Positions 8,149 to 16,125 of a DNA stretch of 32,949 nucleotides are shown piece by piece (the first letter of the stretch is position 1; each line of letters opens with the position of its first letter). Position numbers and translations under genes: made by a program. Below the pieces are notes generated by a model, which saw only the letters and a list, made by a program, of their open reading frames with translations, was not told the DNA's origin and did not search any database. The stretch comes from an uncultured Hyphomicrobiales bacterium (lineage in GTDB: Bacteria > Pseudomonadota > Alphaproteobacteria > Rhizobiales > Devosiaceae): assembly GCA_903842455.1 (NCBI GenBank), contig CAIMLX010000099.1, positions 1-32,949 on the forward strand, in the 5' to 3' direction.

Positions 8149-9126
8149 AAGGGGCTTCGCGCCCGGCAACACCTTCTTGGTCGCGGTCCAGATCGGCGAG
8201 ATCACATGCCCCACCACGGGGATGGCGATCGCGCCTGCAACCACGCCGGCGGTGAGGTAACCGAGGGTCTCGACGAACCAGCCGACTACACCACCGAACG
8301 CGGTACCCGCGGACACCGACGCGTCATGGATGACGTCGCCCGGCCAGTGGAGACCGAAGTCGTGGACGCCATGCACCAGGATGCTGCCGCCAACCCAGAT
8401 CATGGCCGCAGTCCCCACGATAGTCAGGCCGATGAGGAAATATGGCATGCCCACGACGATGGCCCGGCCCACGGCCCGCGTTGGACCATTCCCTTTACCA
8501 TCCCGCGCCATCCACAGGCCGAAGTCGTCCGCCTTCACGATCAGGGCCACGGAGCCATAAACGGCGACGGTTATGCCGACCGCCACAAGCAGCAGCACAA
8601 CGGCCTGGGTGACGAAACTCTCGCCGGGCAGCTCGTTCAATGCGATGGCCATGATCTCAGCCGACAGGATGAAGTCGGTCTTGATGGCGCTGCCGACCTT
8701 GGCTTCCTCGAGCGACTTGGCGTTGATGGCCGCTGGCTCGAGTGCGGCTTCATGCTCATGCGCAGCCTTGGGGGCAAGGATGTGCCAGACCTTCTCGACG
8801 CCTTCGTAGCAGAGATAGGCACCCCCCAGAATCAGCAAGGGCGTAATCGCCCAAGGCAGAATGGCGCCCAGGAGCAAGGCGGCCGGCAGCAGGAACAGGA
8901 GCTTGTTCTTTATCGAGCCTTTGGCGATTCGCGCGACGATGGGCAACTCGCGATCCGCTGAAAACCCGGTCAGGTATTTCGGCGTCACTGCGGCATCGTC
9001 GATGACAGCCCCGCTGGCCTTGAGGCCGGCCTTCATCGCCATGCCGCCCACATCGTCAAGGGACGCCGCAGCGACCTTGGCAAACGCTGCAACGTCGTCG
9101 AGCAGCCCTAGTAGTCCAACGCTCAT
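8147..9126 (-). CDS. DUF808 (YedI-like) membrane protein, 3' end apparently frameshifted
   Basis: The first about 325 residues are a DUF808 protein: the N-terminal LLGLLDDVAAFAKVAAASLDD, then TPKYLTGFSADRELPIVARIAKGS, GGAYLCYEGVEKV and IKTDFILSAEIMAIALNE. Several membrane helices follow (about 76-105, 172-197, 221-252, 274-310). It is an inner-membrane protein of unknown function. The open frame does not stop at the usual family length but runs on to 7627 (499 codons in total). Its last ~150 codons are merely another frame of the AI-2E gene and are Arg/Pro-rich junk. One extra base in the CCCC at 8154-8151 would put a TAA at 8149-8147 in frame; loss of one base would instead give a TGA some 30 bases further on. 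I therefore give 8147 as the likely true end. The ATG at 9126 has only a weak GGA upstream. Confidence 0.8.
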
Positions 9127-9382
9127 GACTTATCCATGTCTCTGGCGGTGACGGTACTGCCCTTCACCTGTGAGACTAACGAGAACGGAGGTCTACGGGT
9201 TGCCGAGGCACGACCCTGACCCGACGTGCCTTTCCCTCCCCTCGCGTGTCGTCCACTAGTTCTTCGGCAAGGCGTCAGTTGTGGGCGACGCCAAGGCAGC
9301 CCCGGACTGTGCCGGCGCGACGCTGCGCAGCCCTCGGGAATCTACCGCGCCGGGTGGTACGACAACTCGGATGGATTGATTG
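9127..9382. other. Intergenic gap between apbE end and DUF808 start
   Basis: Both flanking genes are on the minus strand, so this 256-base gap holds the end of the apbE transcript and probably the DUF808 promoter. GGCGTC (9271-9276) and GACGCC (9287-9292) form a 6-bp inverted repeat without a T-run. No convincing gene or strong promoter is visible. Confidence 0.35.
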
Positions 9383-10369
9383 TCAGTTCTCTTTTGTCGG
9401 TCCGACACGTCTGGCTGTGCCTAGCACGAGGTCGTGCGGCCGGTTGATGAAGATGGATTCCATCCCATGAGCAGCAGCGATGGCGCCGCCTGTGCTCGGG
9501 CCGAGGATGAGCAGGGCCGTGGCCCACGCGTCGGCGGTCATGCAGGTTTCGGCTAGAACCGTAACGGCAGCTGGCCCGTTGACAACCGGTTCCTGCCGAC
9601 GGGGATCGATGGTGTGCCCATAGCGAACACCGTCGATGTCGACGAAGTGCCGATAGTTGCCCGATGTGGCGACCGCGCCATCGGTCAGTTCCAGAACGCC
9701 TTCGGGCTCGCGGCTGCCAGCCTTGGGTTTCTCGACGGCGACACGCCACGGCGTGCCGTGCGGCTTGCCACCCGACGCGCGAAGCTCGCCATCGATGGAA
9801 ACGAGGAAGTGCGCGATACCATGCGAGCCCAGGACCCGGGCCAGTTCATCGACGCCAAAACCCTTGGCGATACCCGAGAGGTCGAGGGTGACGTTGGTCA
9901 GCTTGCGGACCCGGAGCCGCTCGGTATCCATTTCAATGCAGAGATGTGCCGGGCGTCTCGGGCCCGGGTTGGCTGTGGCCTGGGGCCTTTCCGCAGCAGG
10001 ATTGCTTCCGAAGCCCCAGGCCGAAACGAGGTCACCGACACCGATATCGAAGGCACCCCCGGAGAGGCGGCCAATCTCAAGACCGGCAGCGAGCACCGCG
10101 CCCAATTGCGACGGCACATCACACCAGATGCCGGTCTTGAGGCGATTGAGCCGCATCAGGTCGGAGTCCGGCTTCCAGGTCGACATCTGGGCGTCGACCG
10201 CATCGACCGCGGCCTGAAGGTCACGGCCGACTTCGCGATGATCGATCCCCGAGGGCGCGTACAACACGGCAGAGTAACGGGTCCCCATTGTGGGTCCATT
10301 GATGACCTTCCGCACCAGCGAGACGATCGGCAGCGACTGGGTCGCAGGTTGGCCGAGTTCAGTACGCAT
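9383..10369 (-). CDS. apbE: FAD:protein FMN transferase (ApbE)
   Basis: This 328-residue enzyme transfers FMN from FAD onto a Thr or Ser of exported or membrane redox proteins, with Mg2+ as cofactor. Motifs: PTMGTRYS near the N-terminus, LDLSGIAKGFGVDEL (nucleotide-binding core), ATSGNYRHFVDIDGVRYGHTIDPR, and TCMTADAWATALLILG with the Asp that ligates Mg2+. The open frame extends upstream to 10561, but that part only shadows the preceding gene. The real start is ATG 10369, which overlaps the flavoreductase stop by 11 bases (ATGCGTACTGA). No lipobox or clear signal peptide is seen, so it may act in the cytoplasm or have an atypical N-terminus; family members working on exported targets are often lipoproteins. 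It is the last gene of the DUF2271-flavoreductase-apbE operon, and the DUF2271 protein carries its probable target site. Confidence 0.93.
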   Translation of the reverse strand: MRTELGQPATQSLPIVSLVRKVINGPTMGTRYSAVLYAPSGIDHREVGRDLQAAVDAVDAQMSTWKPDSDLMRLNRLKTGIWCDVPSQLGAVLAAGLEIGRLSGGAFDIGVGDLVSAWGFGSNPAAERPQATANPGPRRPAHLCIEMDTERLRVRKLTNVTLDLSGIAKGFGVDELARVLGSHGIAHFLVSIDGELRASGGKPHGTPWRVAVEKPKAGSREPEGVLELTDGAVATSGNYRHFVDIDGVRYGHTIDPRRQEPVVNGPAAVTVLAETCMTADAWATALLILGPSTGGAIAAAHGMESIFINRPHDLVLGTARRVGPTKEN

Positions 10370-12548
10370 CTTCGAGATACCGCCCTTCAAGTTTGAGGTC
10401 GTTGGCCGAAAGACCGAGGGGAGCGAGGCAGACGTCGATCGCCTGCCGCACGCCATCGGCCATGTCACGTCCGCCACAGACCATGATCTGGGCACCCTGC
10501 CGGACCAGTTGGCGGAGGTTCTCGGCCTCTTCGAGCAATCTGGACTGGACGTAGCCGCCACCCATGACGCGAGAGAAACTGGCGTTCAGCGAGGCGAGAC
10601 GGCCATCGTCGAGTGCGGCCTTGAGGTCCTCGCGATAGAGGAAGTCCGATGCAGGATCTCGCGCTCCGAAGAAGAGGTGCACGGGGCGGTGGGTGCGGTT
10701 GTGGCGCACGAACCCCGCGAGCGGAGCAATGCCAGCTCCGGCACCGATCAGGATCAGCGGCCGGCGCCCCCGCTGCGGCCGGAAGTCGGGGTTGGGGCGG
10801 ATGAAGAGGTCGATCTCGTCGCCAGGAGACAGGGCACAAAGGAACTCCGAGCAGAGCCCGCCCGACTGCTTCCGCACGCAGATTTCCAGCATGCCGTCGC
10901 GGGAGGCGGATGCGAGGGAGTAGTAGCGTGGCAGGTTGCTGCCGGGGGGCACGATGCCAACCAGATCGCCAACCTCGAAGCGCGGCAACCGCCCCCCGAA
11001 CCAGGTTCCGGAACTGGGTGCTGCGAAGCGCAGCACAACCACCGGCGCCTGGACTTCCATACCGTAAAGCGTCCGCTCTGCAAGGACGAGCTTCCGGGTC
11101 GCTGGCAGCGCCGGGACATGGCTGAGGGCCAACTGCAGACCCAGCTGCTCCCCTAGCAGCGTCCCCCACGCGGCAAAGTGAGCCGATGACTGGCGATCGA
11201 CGCCGCAGATCGGCACCATGCGCCGCAGGCCTTTGGCGTGCAGCGCCGCATCGACGTCGGCAGCAAAGCCGCAGAACCTGGCGAAGCCCTGGTCGCCAAA
11301 CCCCAATACAGAAAAGCTCGGGGTGGAGTCGAAGTGCGCCAGCCTGGCGAGAAACTGCCGCCCGGAGGCCGGCGCTACGCCGTCGCCATAAGTCGCTGCC
11401 AGAACAATGAGCCGCGTTGCGCGGGGATAGCTGCGGCGCAGGTCGTTCATCGCGGCGACATGGACGCGCTGGCCGTGCTGCCGCAGGGCATCGTGCAGGG
11501 TCGCGGCAAAACCCCAGGTGCTGCCGGCCTCGCTCCCAACGAGGATGACGGTATCGGCCTCGCGCCAGGTCGCATTGCCGGCGATGTGCGGGGTGTTGCG
11601 GCGGCGCGTCCACCAGATGATCGTACCGGTTATGGCAAGGAGGGGCACAGTCAGTGCAGCCAGCCCGACGACCAGCGCGATCATCGGTGCGCCCTGCCCG
11701 GTATGCAGCAGATAGACGAACTCGTAGACCTGCTGCCACGCGTCATTGGGCGTGAACGACAGCAGCTCGCCAGTGCCCTGATCGACAAAGCCCTGTCCCG
11801 CGGTGGTCGTCACAGCAAAGACGTCTGTCGCATCGCCGGCCGCCGGAAAGCTGAGTTCGCGCAGGTCGGACAACGGGATCGCGGCGAGTGCAGCCAGCGA
11901 CCCCACGGGCGCAATGGTCTCACCGACGCTGGCTGGTGGCAGGGAAAACATCTGGTCGGCAGTTTCGGACAGCAACTCGAAATTGACGGCCGACATGTAG
12001 GCGCCGGTCACGGAGGTCATCAGCAGGGCGACAACGCCGATGCGCGCCAGGTCGGTATGCAGCCGCTGCGAGCCGGTTCCCCGGGACTTGCCAAGGAGCT
12101 TGCGCCAGCCGCCCAGCTTGGCGACCAGCAGCAGCAGACCACTGAGTGCCAGCGCCACAATCGCGACAGCCGATACGCCGGATGCGCCGTGGCCAATGTC
12201 TCCGAGGAGGAACGAGCGATGCAGGTCGGTGACGAAGGTGAAGAACGCGGATGGCTCGTAGGCACCGGTCGCTACGCCTGTTTCGGGATCGATGACGACG
12301 GCGCTGTTGGCGCCGTCATTGACCCCGTAGGCAACCAGTCGCCCCGAAGCCGAACGGACAAGCCGCTCAACGCCACTCATGTTCTGCGACACCGGCCCCG
12401 CAACATCCGCCACAGAGGTCGCATCGACCGACGGCCGGATGGTTACAGCATCGGCAAGCGGCTGCAGAGACAGGACGAACCCCGTAACCGCCATGAAGAT
12501 CACAAGCAGGGCGGCGCCGAGTCCCGCTAGCGCGTGGAAATTACGCAT
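10359..12548 (-). CDS. PepSY-type membrane flavoreductase: transmembrane module + flavodoxin + FAD/NAD(P)H reductase
   Basis: This 729-residue protein is built to move electrons from cytosolic NAD(P)H into or across the inner membrane. Residues 1-320 are a PepSY-associated module with four hydrophobic helices (about 7-27, 124-145, 167-185, 288-313) and a periplasmic loop between the second pair. His residues near helix ends (H5, H110, H164, H282) are candidate heme ligands. Residues 333-470 are flavodoxin-like (phosphate loop GSEAGSTWGF, ATYGDGVAPASG, LGFGDQGFARFCGFAADVD). Residues 485-595 bind FAD (RYYSLAS, 541-547; GGLCSEFL). Residues 598-729 bind NAD(P)H (GAGAGIAPLAGF; MVCGGRDMADGV). The domain order resembles sulfite reductase flavoprotein fused to a PiuB-like membrane part. 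Related PepSY_TM proteins include heme-containing ferrisiderophore reductases. The DUF2271 gene ends 10 bases upstream, and apbE overlaps its 3' end. Confidence 0.9.
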   Translation of the reverse strand: MRNFHALAGLGAALLVIFMAVTGFVLSLQPLADAVTIRPSVDATSVADVAGPVSQNMSGVERLVRSASGRLVAYGVNDGANSAVVIDPETGVATGAYEPSAFFTFVTDLHRSFLLGDIGHGASGVSAVAIVALALSGLLLLVAKLGGWRKLLGKSRGTGSQRLHTDLARIGVVALLMTSVTGAYMSAVNFELLSETADQMFSLPPASVGETIAPVGSLAALAAIPLSDLRELSFPAAGDATDVFAVTTTAGQGFVDQGTGELLSFTPNDAWQQVYEFVYLLHTGQGAPMIALVVGLAALTVPLLAITGTIIWWTRRRNTPHIAGNATWREADTVILVGSEAGSTWGFAATLHDALRQHGQRVHVAAMNDLRRSYPRATRLIVLAATYGDGVAPASGRQFLARLAHFDSTPSFSVLGFGDQGFARFCGFAADVDAALHAKGLRRMVPICGVDRQSSAHFAAWGTLLGEQLGLQLALSHVPALPATRKLVLAERTLYGMEVQAPVVVLRFAAPSSGTWFGGRLPRFEVGDLVGIVPPGSNLPRYYSLASASRDGMLEICVRKQSGGLCSEFLCALSPGDEIDLFIRPNPDFRPQRGRRPLILIGAGAGIAPLAGFVRHNRTHRPVHLFFGARDPASDFLYREDLKAALDDGRLASLNASFSRVMGGGYVQSRLLEEAENLRQLVRQGAQIMVCGGRDMADGVRQAIDVCLAPLGLSANDLKLEGRYLEDAY

Positions 12549-12558
12549 GACGTGCTCG

Positions 12559-13026
12559 CTATAGACCGATCGCGATCTTGCTGACGTAACCCGTGCCGCT
12601 GACGGTGGCGGGCGCAGAGTTGAGGTCGATCACCGCATCGTCGCTGAACTGGAAGCCGTTCTCGACTGCGGTATCGACGTGGATCTGATAGCCCGCATCG
12701 AGCAGCGTGTCGGCGAGGTCGGCATGAACTGTCAGCGTTTCCCCGCTGCCGACGCTGGCGCCGGTGATGCCGTCGAGAGTGATCTGTCCGCCCGTAGACG
12801 CCGCACTGATCCAGCCAGGCAGGTCGCGGTAATACTTGGTCTTCCGGCCGGCAACCCAGAGCGTAGAGTCATAACTTCCGTCTGGCTTGGTGAGGTAGAC
12901 TGCGACATAGGCTGCGTGGCCGGAATATCGGACCATGGTGGTCTCGATGGTGATGTCTCGCGCCATCGCCAGACCGGGGGCAATGAGCGCCGTTGCCAGC
13001 ATCAGCGCTGAAATGAGTTTCTTCAC
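12559..13026 (-). CDS. DUF2271 periplasmic protein with a probable covalent-FMN site
   Basis: This 155-residue exported protein has a clear signal peptide (KKLISALMLATALIAPGLAMA, cut near residue 22), followed by a DUF2271 beta-rich domain (RDITIETTMVRY, YVAVYLTKPDGSYDSTLWV, KYYRDLPGW). Residues 85-91 read DGITGAS. This fits the Dxx[S/T]GA[S/T] pattern at which ApbE attaches FMN to the Thr/Ser before Gly-Ala, making T88 the predicted site. The frame opens at 13086, but GTG 13026 is the better start: it puts the signal peptide at the N-terminus and has AGAGGAG 9 bases upstream. It is the first gene of the operon with the flavoreductase (10-base gap) and apbE. It is divergent from the response regulator, whose likely binding repeats lie just upstream. 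The predicted role is a periplasmic flavin electron carrier or acceptor; flavinylation is an inference. Confidence 0.87.
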   Translation of the reverse strand: MKKLISALMLATALIAPGLAMARDITIETTMVRYSGHAAYVAVYLTKPDGSYDSTLWVAGRKTKYYRDLPGWISAASTGGQITLDGITGASVGSGETLTVHADLADTLLDAGYQIHVDTAVENGFQFSDDAVIDLNSAPATVSGTGYVSKIAIGL

Positions 13027-13072
13027 GTGCCGATACTCCTCTTTCACGTTCGATGCCGGCAATGGATCATGC

Positions 13073-13091
13073 CAAGCTGACGGCAAGCTGA
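13073..13091. promoter_or_regulatory. Tandem direct repeat, probable response-regulator binding site
   Basis: CAAGCTGA occurs twice, at 13073-13080 and 13084-13091, with an 11-base period (one helical turn). Tandem half-sites with this period are the usual binding layout of OmpR/PhoB-type regulators, and one is encoded 70 bases away. The site is between the divergent DUF2271 operon and the regulator gene, about 50-65 bases upstream of the DUF2271 start, so it could control both. Confidence 0.55.
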
Positions 13092-13160
13092 AGCCAGGAC
13101 GGTTTCTCGTTCAGCCTCGCGTCAGGTTCGGCAACTACAAGGCTCCGGGGAGCGCGAAGC

Positions 13161-13817
13161 GTGAGAGTCCTGCTGATCGAAGATGACCATGTGCTGGGCG
13201 CCGCCATTCGCGACTATGTGCTTTCCATCGGGCATGCCGTCGACTGGATGAAGCGGATCGACGATGCGCGGCTGGCGATCGCCGGCGTCAACTACGAGCT
13301 GGTACTGCTCGACCTCAACCTGCCGGATGGCCGTGGCCTCGACCTGCTGCGGGACTTGCGCTCGGCGGGCAGCACTGTCCCCGTGATCATCACCACCGCG
13401 CAGGATCAGATCGCCGTGCGCATCGAAGGGCTGAACTCGGGCGCCGACGACTACCTCGTCAAGCCGTTCGATCTTTTCGAGATGGGCGCCCGCATCGCCG
13501 CCGTCGCCCGGCGGTATGGCGGCAGCCCGGCGCCCGAGATTGCCGTGGCAGGGGTCACCATCGACCTTGGCCGGCGGACCGCACTTGTGGACGGAGAGAA
13601 TGCCAGCCTTACGGCGCGCGAATGGGCTGTGGTCGAGCGGCTGCTGGCGCGGCGGGGCGGCATCGTCACCAAGCCCGAGATCGAGGACTCGCTGTACGCC
13701 TTCGGCGCCGAGGTCGAGAGCAATGCCGTGGAGGTTTATGTGAGCCGGTTGCGCAAGAAACTCGGGCGGGATTTCGTCGAGACCATACGTGGACTTGGCT
13801 ATCGGGTGAAGGCGTGA
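13161..13817 (+). CDS. OmpR-family response regulator
   Basis: This 218-residue DNA-binding regulator has an N-terminal receiver (1-112) with the acidic pair in IEDDH, phospho-acceptor D51 (LLDLNLPDG), the switch Thr near 78 and K101 (YLVKPFD). The C-terminal winged helix covers about 125-218 (LTAREWAVVERLLARRGGIV; VEVYVSRLRKKLG; IRGLGYRV). It starts at GTG 13161 with GGGGAG 8 bases upstream. Its stop overlaps the sensor kinase GTG (GTGA), so the pair is co-translated. It resembles the QseB/PmrA/TctD group. The CAAGCTGA direct repeats at 13073-13091 are its likely target, and the divergent DUF2271-flavoreductase-apbE operon its likely regulon. Signal unknown. Confidence 0.95.
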   Translation: MRVLLIEDDHVLGAAIRDYVLSIGHAVDWMKRIDDARLAIAGVNYELVLLDLNLPDGRGLDLLRDLRSAGSTVPVIITTAQDQIAVRIEGLNSGADDYLVKPFDLFEMGARIAAVARRYGGSPAPEIAVAGVTIDLGRRTALVDGENASLTAREWAVVERLLARRGGIVTKPEIEDSLYAFGAEVESNAVEVYVSRLRKKLGRDFVETIRGLGYRVKA

Positions 13818-15202
13818 AGCGTCGCCCCTCCATCGCCATCCGCCTCGCGCTCGGACTCACGGCGGGCATGGCATTGCTCTGGGTGGGGGCTGGCGCGATT
13901 TCCGTCGGCGTCATGCAGCGCGAACTTCACGAAGCCTATGATGACAGCCTGCAGCAGAGTGCCGAGCGGCTACTGCCACTGGCCGTGCACGAGCTGCGCG
14001 AGCGCCACGACGTTGGGCGCCTGATTGTCGGAGACGATGGCGACATTGATGGTGACGAAGGGGACGATGACGCCGGCAACGTTCGCCGGCCGGTGCCGCA
14101 CGATCCGAGTTTCACCTACCTCATCCGCGACCCCACAAGCCAGGTCATCCTCCGCGATCGTCATGCCAGCGATCTGGTCGTTCCGAGCGACACTCCTGCA
14201 GGCTTCGGCGAACTCGACACCCAGCGCATTTTCAGCCTGACGGAGCAGCGCAGCGGCTATTCCATCGTCGTGGTGGAGACCAGCGACCGCCGGCTTACGG
14301 GGCTGCGCGACAGCATTGCGGCACTGGGGCTGCCTTTGCTCGCCCTGTTGCCGCTGATGGCGGGGGGCATCTGGCTGGCCATGCGCCTGGCTCTCCGTCC
14401 GCTCGAGGTGCTGCGGAGGGATATTGCCCTGCGCGATAGCCGTAACCTGGAGCCGCTGCTATCGGACGGTCACCCGGTCGAGCTGGCCCCAATCGCCGAA
14501 GCGGTAGGAGGCCTTTTGACCCGGCTGAAATCGGCCCTCGACGCGGAGCGTTCGTTTGCTGCGCGGAGTGCCCACGAGTTGCGAACCCCGATTGCGGGGG
14601 CCCTCGCCCAAACGCAGCAGCTGGCCGCCGAGCTTGCCAGCGGACCTGGTTCTGCACGCCTGCGGGAGATCGAGGCGGCATTGAAGCGACTGGCCGCACT
14701 TTCGGAGAAGCTTCTGCAAATGGCCCGCATCGAGGCTGGTTTTGCCAAGGTCGACCGCGAGATCGATCTGCTGCCGGTGCTGACCATGGTGATTGGGGAC
14801 ATCAATGCCGGCAGCATCTGGCGTGGACGTGTCCAGTTCGACGGTGGACCGGCCAACCTAGTGGCCCCCATCGATCCGGACGCCTTCGCCATCGCGGTTC
14901 GCAATCTCGTCGAGAATGCCCTCAAGCATGGGGAACAAGACAGCCCGGTGCTCGTGCGCGTCGACGATAGCGGGACCGTATGTGTTCGCAATTCCGGCGT
15001 TGTGGTCGGCGCTGCAGAACTGGCCCGCCTGGGACAGCCCTTCGTGCGCGGCGCAACCACAGCCGACGGCAGCGGCCTCGGTCTATCAATCGCCCGCTCG
15101 ATCCTCGAGCAGGCCGGCGGACTGCTTGTGCTAAGCTCTCCTGCCCCTGGCACCGCTGATGGCTTTGAGGCTGCAATGGTGCTTCCCAATACTCGACACT
15201 GA
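13814..15202 (+). CDS. Sensor histidine kinase with Asp-rich sensor domain
   Basis: This 462-residue inner-membrane kinase pairs with the preceding regulator. It has TM1 about 9-34, an extracytoplasmic domain 35-165, TM2 about 167-192, a HAMP-like linker, the phosphorylation site H254 (RSAHELRTPIAG), an N box (NLVENALKHG) and a G2 box (GSGLGLSIARSIL). The G1 box reads VRNSGVV rather than VxDxGxG, a variant seen in TctE/QseC-like kinases. The sensor domain holds a run of nine acidic residues in thirteen (74-86), a plausible divalent-metal or polycation site. The start is GTG 13814, overlapping the regulator stop by 4 bases; the frame opens further upstream, but only as a shadow of the regulator. 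A VIT-type metal transporter follows 43 bases downstream, and the divergent operon is redox-related, so a metal or redox signal is a reasonable guess. Confidence 0.93.
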   Translation: MKRRPSIAIRLALGLTAGMALLWVGAGAISVGVMQRELHEAYDDSLQQSAERLLPLAVHELRERHDVGRLIVGDDGDIDGDEGDDDAGNVRRPVPHDPSFTYLIRDPTSQVILRDRHASDLVVPSDTPAGFGELDTQRIFSLTEQRSGYSIVVVETSDRRLTGLRDSIAALGLPLLALLPLMAGGIWLAMRLALRPLEVLRRDIALRDSRNLEPLLSDGHPVELAPIAEAVGGLLTRLKSALDAERSFAARSAHELRTPIAGALAQTQQLAAELASGPGSARLREIEAALKRLAALSEKLLQMARIEAGFAKVDREIDLLPVLTMVIGDINAGSIWRGRVQFDGGPANLVAPIDPDAFAIAVRNLVENALKHGEQDSPVLVRVDDSGTVCVRNSGVVVGAAELARLGQPFVRGATTADGSGLGLSIARSILEQAGGLLVLSSPAPGTADGFEAAMVLPNTRH

Positions 15203-15245
15203 GCAACGCCCCCATCAGAGGACACAGTTCTTTCTGTGAACGACC

Positions 15246-15953
15246 ATGACTCTTCCTTACCAGTCTGCCCACGAGGAACTCCACTTCATCAACCGCTCCG
15301 GCTGGTTGCGTGCCGCGGTGCTGGGGGCCAATGACGGCATCGTCTCGGTCTCGTCGCTGATCGTTGGTGTTGCAGCTGCCGATCCGGGACCTGGAGCCAT
15401 CCTGATCGCCGGGGTGGCCGGGCTTGCCGCCGGCGCCATGTCGATGGCGGCTGGTGAGTACGTGTCGGTCAGCTCCCAATCTGATATCGAGCGGGCAGAC
15501 ATCACGCGCGAACGGCAGGCCTTGATCGATACCCCGGCCGAGGAAGAAGCCGAGCTCGCCTCCATCTATCAGTCGCGCGGACTGTCACCGGCAACTGCGG
15601 CGCTGGTTGCAAGAGAGCTGACCGAGAAGGACGCCCTGGGCGCCCACGTCAGGGACGAACTTGGCCTTTCCGATCTTCACAGCGCCAACCCGCTGCAGGC
15701 GGCACTGGCCTCCGGCCTGACCTTCACGGTCGCAGCGGCATTGCCGCTGATCGCTGCGGTGCTGGCGCCAGCGGGCACGACCATTCCGGTCGTTGTCGTG
15801 ACCACCCTCATCTGTCTGGCGGGGTTAGGGGCGCTTGGCGCGCAGGCTGGTGGCGCACCACTGCTGCGACCGACCATGCGCGTGCTGTTCTGGGGCGCGG
15901 CCGCGATGGCGATTACTGCCGGGGTGGGTCGCCTTTTTGGCGTCAGCGTTTAG
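15246..15953 (+). CDS. VIT1/CCC1-family Fe2+/Mn2+ transporter
   Basis: This 235-residue inner-membrane protein would move Fe2+ or Mn2+ out of the cytoplasm. The N-terminal pair of helices contains LGANDGIVS (D30) and AGAMSMAAGEYVSVSSQSD (E71), the family's most conserved segments. A Glu-rich cytoplasmic loop (about 80-145, AEEEAELASIYQSRGLS) corresponds to the metal-binding domain. Three more helices follow (about 152-175, 179-201, 211-231). Length is typical of bacterial members. An in-frame stop (TGA, 15237-15239) sits just upstream, so ATG 15246 is the start despite a weak ribosome binding site. The gene follows the two-component system by 43 bases in the same direction and may be co-transcribed, linking metal export to that system. 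Confidence 0.9.
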   Translation: MTLPYQSAHEELHFINRSGWLRAAVLGANDGIVSVSSLIVGVAAADPGPGAILIAGVAGLAAGAMSMAAGEYVSVSSQSDIERADITRERQALIDTPAEEEAELASIYQSRGLSPATAALVARELTEKDALGAHVRDELGLSDLHSANPLQAALASGLTFTVAAALPLIAAVLAPAGTTIPVVVVTTLICLAGLGALGAQAGGAPLLRPTMRVLFWGAAAMAITAGVGRLFGVSV

Positions 15954-16125
15954 CAATCGCCTAACGTAGTTCGAGCCCGATCAGTGAACGGCCTGCGCTC
16001 GTTGCTTCGCTAGCGCGAACAAAAATCACGGGTTGTCGCGGCTGGTGTTGCTACATTCGGCTTGTTCGTCGGGGTATCCGTAGAGCGGCAAGGCTGGGCC
16101 CGGTGCTCAGGAAACAGCGAGAAAC
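15954..16125. other. Intergenic region before the ABC exporter pair
   Basis: These 172 bases hold the end of the VIT transcript and the presumed exporter promoter. GCGCT (15995-15999) and AGCGC (16012-16016) can pair around a 12-base loop. No T-run follows on the plus strand, so it is at best a weak terminator. Confidence 0.3.

Noticed and set aside
10370-10561. 64-residue upstream extension of ApbE
   Set aside because: It overlaps the flavoreductase 3' end in another frame and has no signal peptide or lipobox; ATG 10369 fits the overlap pattern of this operon.
11238-12530. 430-codon plus-strand frame opposite the PepSY flavoreductase
   Set aside because: Antisense shadow in GC-rich DNA: no domain, skewed composition, fully covered by a gene with clear motifs.
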